Shown one piece after another: positions 59,773 through 64,000 of a stretch of DNA of 64,000 nucleotides. Within the stretch, counting starts at the first letter, position 1, and every line of letters begins with the position of its first letter. Origin of the DNA: Ottowia sp. (GTDB taxonomy: Bacteria; Pseudomonadota; Gammaproteobacteria; Burkholderiales; Burkholderiaceae_C). A program made the position numbers and the translations under genes. The notes below the pieces were generated by a model. That model saw only the letters and a list, made by a program, of their open reading frames with translations, did not search any database and was not told the origin of the DNA. The DNA is taken from assembly GCF_016703145.1 (NCBI RefSeq), contig NZ_JADJCO010000003.1, positions 124,001 through 188,000 on the forward strand, read 5' to 3'.

Positions 59773-61446
59773 TCACATCCTCGCCGGCGCCGACACGCCG
59801 AGCACCGACAGGCCATTGTGCAATACGCGCGCCGTCGCGGCGACGAGGGCCAGGCGCGCGGTCCTGACCGTTTCGTCGTCCACCAGGATGCGCTCGGCGT
59901 CGTAGTAACTGTGGTAGCTGGCGGCCAGCTCGCGCAGGTAGAAGGTGACGTCGTGCGGCGCGAAGTCCTGCGCGGCGGCGGCCAGCATGTCGGGGTAGCG
60001 GGCCAGTTGCAGCATCAGCGCCTGGGCGGCGGGGGTGTCCAGCGGCGCCAGGTCGGCGCCGGCCAGCGCCGCGGCGTCGCCGCCCCAGGCTTCGAGCACC
60101 GATCGGATGCGGGCGTGCGCGTACTGCACGTAGTAGACCGGGTTGTCGTTGTTTTTCTGCACCGCCAGGTCGACGTCGAAGGTGTATTCGGTGTCGGGCT
60201 TGCGCGAGAGCAGGAAGAAGCGCACCGCGTCCTGGCTGGTCCACTCGATCAGGTCGCGCAGGGTGACGTAGCTGCCGGCGCGCTTGCTGATCTTGACCTC
60301 CTGGCCGCCGCGCACCACGCGCACCATGGTGTGCAGCACGTAGTCGGGGTAGCCGGCCGGGATGCCGACCTCGGCCGCCCGCAGGCCGGCGCGCACGCGG
60401 GCGATGGTGCCGTGGTGGTCGGTGCCCTGGATGTTGACGGCCTTGTGGAAACCCCGCTCCCACTTGGTGATGTGGTAGGCCACGTCGGGCACGAAGTAGG
60501 TGTAGCCGCCGTCGCTCTTGCGCATGACGCGGTCCTTGTCGTCGCCGTAGCCGGTGGTGCGCAGCCACAGGGCGCCGTCGTGCTCGTAGGTCTTGCCGTG
60601 GGCAACGAGGCGCTGCACCGTTGCCTCGACGCGGCCGCTGGTATACAGGCTCGACTCCAGGTAATACTGGTCGAAGCGGAGGTTGAAGGCCTGCAGGTCC
60701 TTGTCCTGCTCGCGGCGCAGGTAGGCGACGGCGAACTGGCGGATGCCGGCCAGGTCGTCCGCGTCGCCGCTGGCGCTGAACTCGCGGTCGTCGGCGCGCA
60801 CGGACTTCCTGGCCAGGAAGTCGTCCGCGATGTCCTGGATGTAGTCGCCGTTGTAGGCCGCCTCGGGCCATTCGGCGTCGCCCGGCTTGAACCCCTGGGC
60901 GCGCAGTTGCACCGAGCGGGCCAGCGTGTCGATCTGCACGCCGGCGTCGTTGTAATAGAACTCGCGGTGCACCCGCCAGCCCTGCGTGGCGAACAGGTGG
61001 CAGATGGCGTCGCCCAGCGCCGCCTGGCGGCCGTGGCCGACGTGCAGCGGGCCGGTGGGGTTGGCGCTGACGAATTCGACCAGGATCTTCTCGCCGCGCG
61101 CCGGCTGCATGCCGTAGCGCTCGCGCTGCGACAGCACCTCGCGCACCACCTGCTGCTTGGCGGCGGGGTGCAGGCGGATGTTCAGGAAGCCCGGGCCGGC
61201 GATCTCGATGGCCTGGACCCACTGGCCGAAGGCCGGCGTGGCCGCCAGCGCGGCCTGGAGCTGCTGGGCGAGCTGGCGCGGGTTGGCCTTGAGCGGCTTG
61301 GCGAGCTGCATCGCGGCGGTGCAGGCGAGATCGCCGTGCGCCGCCTGCTTGGGCGACTCGAAAGCCGCCTTCTCGCCGGCGCCGGGCGAGAGTCTGTCCA
61401 GCTCGGCCGCCAGCGCGGCGAGCAATTGCTGTTTCACGGAGGGCAT
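59773..61446 (-). CDS. argS: Arginyl-tRNA synthetase
   Basis: Class I synthetase charging tRNA-Arg; 557 residues. The amino-terminal Arg-tRNA-synthetase domain covers about residues 1-110. The HIGH-like motif is HVGHGRQAALGD after EFVSANPTGPL. The KMSK-like loop is KISKRAGSYVTLRDL, and a DALR-type anticodon-binding domain ends VLGVSAPARM. Upstream lies a repeat copy and a DUF2214 gene; downstream, 14 bases away, the SPOR gene on the same strand. Confidence 0.97.
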   Translation of the reverse strand: MPSVKQQLLAALAAELDRLSPGAGEKAAFESPKQAAHGDLACTAAMQLAKPLKANPRQLAQQLQAALAATPAFGQWVQAIEIAGPGFLNIRLHPAAKQQVVREVLSQRERYGMQPARGEKILVEFVSANPTGPLHVGHGRQAALGDAICHLFATQGWRVHREFYYNDAGVQIDTLARSVQLRAQGFKPGDAEWPEAAYNGDYIQDIADDFLARKSVRADDREFSASGDADDLAGIRQFAVAYLRREQDKDLQAFNLRFDQYYLESSLYTSGRVEATVQRLVAHGKTYEHDGALWLRTTGYGDDKDRVMRKSDGGYTYFVPDVAYHITKWERGFHKAVNIQGTDHHGTIARVRAGLRAAEVGIPAGYPDYVLHTMVRVVRGGQEVKISKRAGSYVTLRDLIEWTSQDAVRFFLLSRKPDTEYTFDVDLAVQKNNDNPVYYVQYAHARIRSVLEAWGGDAAALAGADLAPLDTPAAQALMLQLARYPDMLAAAAQDFAPHDVTFYLRELAASYHSYYDAERILVDDETVRTARLALVAATARVLHNGLSVLGVSAPARM

Positions 61447-61499
61447 CGAGGGATTCTAAGAGCGCGCACCCGGCCGGCCGGGCCGACACCCCGATTCGA

Positions 61500-61557
61500 C
61501 GTCAAATCGACCTGTAGCCCGCACCCATATTTCGCCAACAGCTATATAAATCATAGT
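61500..61557 (-). repeat. Short interspersed repeat, copy 16 (argS / DUF2214 spacer)
   Basis: Minus-strand copy: ACTATGATTTATATAGCTGT, TGGCGAAATATGGGTGCGGG, CTACAGGTCGATTTGAC. Fills most of the 122-base gap. Confidence 0.75.
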
Positions 61558-61568
61558 ATGCGGGAGTC

Positions 61569-62018
61569 TCACGACCCGAACCCGCGCGCCAGGAACACCG
61601 CCGCCAGCGGAACCAGCGCCACCAGGTGCGTCTCGATCATCACCAGCCGCCGCGCGCCGCGCACTTCGCCCTCGCCCGGCAGGCCGCCCCCGCCCGCCAG
61701 CCGCGCCGCCCATTGCCGGTACCGCCGCGCCGGGCCGAGTTGCAGCAGCGCCGTGACGGCGAACAGGGTCAGCTTCAGGTGCAGCAGCGGGTTCGTCCAG
61801 TACCACGCCGCACCCTTGGCGCCCCAGTGGATGCGCGCCAGCCCGGTCAGCAGCACGGCGGCCGTGGCCACCCACAGAATGGTGTCGAGCCGCGCCAGCC
61901 GCCGCACCACCGCCGCGTTGAGCCAGTCGCCCCGGCACAGCGCCGCCTGGCTGGAGGCGAAGACGACCCAAGCGAGCACCGCGCCGAGGTGAAAGAAAGC
62001 GAGCCAGGGTTCGAGCAT
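61569..62018 (-). CDS. DUF2214 family membrane protein
   Basis: Small integral membrane protein of 149 residues with four hydrophobic segments (about 5-25, 47-65, 79-97, 130-148). DUF2214-like traits are FFHLGAVLAWVVFASSQAAL, a conserved LARLDTILWVATAAVLLTGL, and the HLKLTLFAVTALLQLGP segment. Histidines in the first and later helices are reminiscent of haem-binding membrane proteins, but this is unproven. It lies 9 bases after the end of the LysR gene on the same strand. Function unknown. Confidence 0.8.
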   Translation of the reverse strand: MLEPWLAFFHLGAVLAWVVFASSQAALCRGDWLNAAVVRRLARLDTILWVATAAVLLTGLARIHWGAKGAAWYWTNPLLHLKLTLFAVTALLQLGPARRYRQWAARLAGGGGLPGEGEVRGARRLVMIETHLVALVPLAAVFLARGFGS

Positions 62019-62027
62019 GGCCCGATG

Positions 62028-62948
62028 TTAAAGCGCCGGTGGCACCCCCCAGAACCGGGGATTGGCGTAGCGCTCCTTCAGGAAGTCCACCCACAGCCGC
62101 ACCCGCAGCGGCAGGTGCCGCGGGGCGTGCGGCAGCAGGGCGTAGATGCCGTTGGGCGGCGCGGCGTACGCCTCCAGCACCGGCACCAGCAGGCCGGCGG
62201 CGATCTCGGACTCGACCTCCCAGGTCGAGCGCCAGGCGATGCCGTGGCCCGCCAGGCACCAGTCGTGCAGCACCTGGCCGTCGGAGCAGTCCAGCGGCCC
62301 GCCCGGCCGCAGATGAGTGACCTGCCCGTCCAGCGCGAAAGCCCAGCCGCGCGTCTGCGACGCGTCGCTGGACAGCGCCAGGCAGTCGTGCTGCGCCAGC
62401 TCGCGTGGGTGGCGCGGCACGCCGCGCCGGCGCAGGTAGCCTGGCGCGGCCACCGCCAAGCGGCGGTTGTCGGCCAGGCGGATGCTGACCAGCGACGAAT
62501 CCGGCAGGTCGCCCACGCGCACCGCGCAGTCGTAGCCCTCGGCCGCCAGGTCGATCACGCGATCGGACAGGTTGAGCGAGATGCGCAGGCGCGGGTGGCC
62601 GGCGTGGAACACCGGCACCAGCGGCGCCACATGCCGACGGCCGAAGCCCGCCGGCGCGGTGACGCGCAGGTGCCCGCTGGCCTGCACGCCGCCGGCCGAG
62701 ACGCTGGCCTCGGCGCCCGACACCTCGGCCAGGATGCGCTGGCAGTCGTCCAGGAAGGCCGTGCCCTCGTGCGTCAGCGCCAAGCGGCGCGTGGTGCGCA
62801 CCAGCAGCTTGACGCCCAGGTGTTCCTCCAGCGCGTCCAGCCGCCGGCCGATGACCGCCGGCGCCACGCCCTCGGCGCGGGCCGCGGCGCTGAGCGAGCC
62901 GCGCGCGGCCACCGAGGCGAAGGTCTCGAAGGCCTTGAGCTTGTCCAT
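62028..62948 (-). CDS. LysR-family transcriptional regulator
   Basis: Regulator of 306 residues. The helix-turn-helix domain is MDKLKAFETFASVAARGSLS plus AAARAEGVAPAVIGRRLDAL. An effector domain with LRVTAPAGFGRRHVAPLVPV follows, typical of the CrgA/AaeR-like branch that often senses small organic molecules. The start at 62948 gives the standard MDKLxxF opening. It is divergent from glcB with a 292-base intergenic region that holds an inverted repeat, so it may regulate glcB, itself, or both. Target unproven. Confidence 0.88.
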   Translation of the reverse strand: MDKLKAFETFASVAARGSLSAAARAEGVAPAVIGRRLDALEEHLGVKLLVRTTRRLALTHEGTAFLDDCQRILAEVSGAEASVSAGGVQASGHLRVTAPAGFGRRHVAPLVPVFHAGHPRLRISLNLSDRVIDLAAEGYDCAVRVGDLPDSSLVSIRLADNRRLAVAAPGYLRRRGVPRHPRELAQHDCLALSSDASQTRGWAFALDGQVTHLRPGGPLDCSDGQVLHDWCLAGHGIAWRSTWEVESEIAAGLLVPVLEAYAAPPNGIYALLPHAPRHLPLRVRLWVDFLKERYANPRFWGVPPAL

Positions 62949-63122
62949 GGCGTGAATTATCGGCAGCCCCGTACCCGCGCCCCGCCCGCTGTGATCATCC
63001 GCCGTCCAGGCCTCTTCCTGCCGCCGGCACCTCGGCCCACACCAGTCACGCCCAGATGCTACGGCGGTCGCCGACATGGCTTGCTCCGCAGCCACCGGGT
63101 TCTTCGACCTTTGCAAAATAGT

Positions 63123-63167
63123 CAATTGTTCTGAGATCGCCAGCGTCTTTTTTGCCCAAAACAATTC
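63123..63167 (+). promoter_or_regulatory. Inverted repeat in the LysR-glcB intergenic region
   Basis: CAATTGTT (63123-63130) and AACAATTC (63160-63167) form an imperfect dyad separated by 29 bases, about 75-120 bases before glcB. A regulator-binding site is possible; no promoter hexamers could be assigned with confidence. Confidence 0.3.
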
Positions 63168-63240
63168 GAATACAGTGGTTCCGACCGTGGCCGCCGAGCG
63201 TCCGCGCCATTTTTCCATCCGACCCGAAAGGCCCTTGCCC

Positions 63241-64000
63241 ATGACCGAACGCACCAAAGCCGGCGACCTGCAGGTCGCCACCGAGCTCTACGACTTCATC
63301 AACCGCGAAGTGCTGCCGGACGTGGGCGTGGCGCCCGACGGCTTCTGGAAGGGCTTCTCCTCCATCGTCACCGACCTGGCGCCCAAGAACATCGCCCTGC
63401 TGGCCGAGCGCGACCGCCTGCAGGCCGAGTTGGACACCTGGCACGCGGCCAACCCCGGCCCGATCCAGGACATGCGTGCCTACCGCGCCTTCCTCGAAGG
63501 CATCGGCTACCTGGCGCCGGTGCCCGCCAAGGTGAAGGTGACCACCACCAAGGTCGATGCCGAGCTGGCCGTGCAGGCCGGGCCGCAGCTGGTGGTGCCG
63601 ATCCTCAACGCCCGCTACGCGCTCAACGCCGCCAACGCCCGCTGGGGCAGCCTGTACGACGCCCTGTACGGCACCGACGTGATCCCCGAAACCAAGGGCC
63701 TCGAACGCGGCAACGGCTACAACGCCCGGCGCGGCGCCAAGGTGATCGAGTGGGCGCGCCATGTGCTGGACCGCACCGCGCCGCTGAAGAAGGGCTCGCA
63801 CGTCGATGCCGTCGGCTACCGCGTGAAGGACGGCGAGCTGGTGGTCAAGCTCCAGGACGGCAAGCGCACCAAGCTGCAGGACGCCAGCCAGTTCGTCGGC
63901 TACCAGGGCGAGGCCAAGACGCCCTCGTCCATCCTGCTGGTGCACAACGGCCTGCACCTGGACATCCGCATCGACCCCCAATCGCCCATCGGCAGCACCG
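63241..64000 (+). CDS. glcB: Malate synthase G (partial, 3' end outside window)
   Basis: Condenses glyoxylate and acetyl-CoA to malate in the glyoxylate/glycolate pathways. The first 253 of roughly 720 expected residues are visible. The amino terminus (LQVATELYDFINREVLPDVG, FWKGFSSIVTDLAPKNIALL) and NARYALNAANARWGSLYDAL with YGTDVIPE are characteristic of isoform G rather than A. The ATG at 63241 is preceded by GAAAGG. Divergent from a LysR gene. Confidence 0.96.
   Translation, partial: MTERTKAGDLQVATELYDFINREVLPDVGVAPDGFWKGFSSIVTDLAPKNIALLAERDRLQAELDTWHAANPGPIQDMRAYRAFLEGIGYLAPVPAKVKVTTTKVDAELAVQAGPQLVVPILNARYALNAANARWGSLYDALYGTDVIPETKGLERGNGYNARRGAKVIEWARHVLDRTAPLKKGSHVDAVGYRVKDGELVVKLQDGKRTKLQDASQFVGYQGEAKTPSSILLVHNGLHLDIRIDPQSPIGST

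Overview
The window looks like a chromosomal segment of a high-GC betaproteobacterium, most probably family Comamonadaceae (Acidovorax/Alicycliphilus-like). This is an inference from gene order, from the abundance of Bug/TctC-type binding proteins, and from a family of short interspersed repeats of a kind I associate with that family. No species can be named from the sequence alone. Most of the window is core chromosome. I see no phage, no plasmid replication gene, no intact insertion sequence and no CRISPR array.

Layout. 1-13157 (minus strand) is the transcription/translation block, in transcription order tRNA-Tyr, tRNA-Gly, tRNA-Thr, tuf, tRNA-Trp, secE, nusG, rplK, rplA, rplJ, rplL, rpoB, rpoC (rpoC runs off the left edge). 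13172-18639 (minus) is a tryptophan operon: a leader peptide with a Trp-Pro-Trp stretch, trpE, a monofunctional chorismate mutase, trpG, a decayed LysE-type exporter remnant, trpD, trpC, then ung. 18850-22161 holds a transglutaminase-like protein, a zinc carboxypeptidase/deacylase-like protein, gph and rpe. 22363-27533 holds a 1432-residue secreted DUF11 repeat protein with an IPTL-CTERM tail, its terminator and an 0.8 kb upstream region containing an AT-rich tract.

27534-34616 (plus) carries apaG, a PF10136 membrane protein, a Kef-like cation/proton antiporter, a YbdK-type glutamate-cysteine ligase, a gamma-glutamyl hydrolase-like amidotransferase and thiL. 34604-37830 is a LysR/Bug/CoA-transferase cluster whose CoA-transferase is frameshifted at a CG-dinucleotide tract. 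38022-42709 carries a DUF4139 protein, pgpA, a cinA-type amidohydrolase and a membrane-anchored FMN glutamate-synthase-like protein. 42830-47505 is a complete branched-chain amino acid (Liv) ABC transporter: two ATPases, binding protein and two permeases. 47568-52857 (minus) is a tightly overlapping catabolic cluster (CaiB-type CoA-transferase, enoyl-CoA hydratase, AtuA-family protein, Bug protein, PIN protein). It is headed by the wreckage of a second Bug gene and a divergent LysR gene. 53687-62948 (minus) holds an RlmL-like methyltransferase, rpoN, lptB, lptA, dsbA, a SPOR protein, argS, a DUF2214 membrane protein and a LysR regulator. glcB (malate synthase G) starts at 63241 and runs off the right edge.

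The most unusual feature is a family of about 16 short (50-65 bp) palindromic repeats spread through the window. Several lie in frame inside conserved genes (gph, thiL twice, the AtuA-family gene, the RlmL-like gene, rpoN). Others form the start of ung and of cinA, the stop of rpe, or sit in the scar of the LysE pseudogene. They appear to act as protein-tolerated insertions, linkers, start sites and possible terminators.
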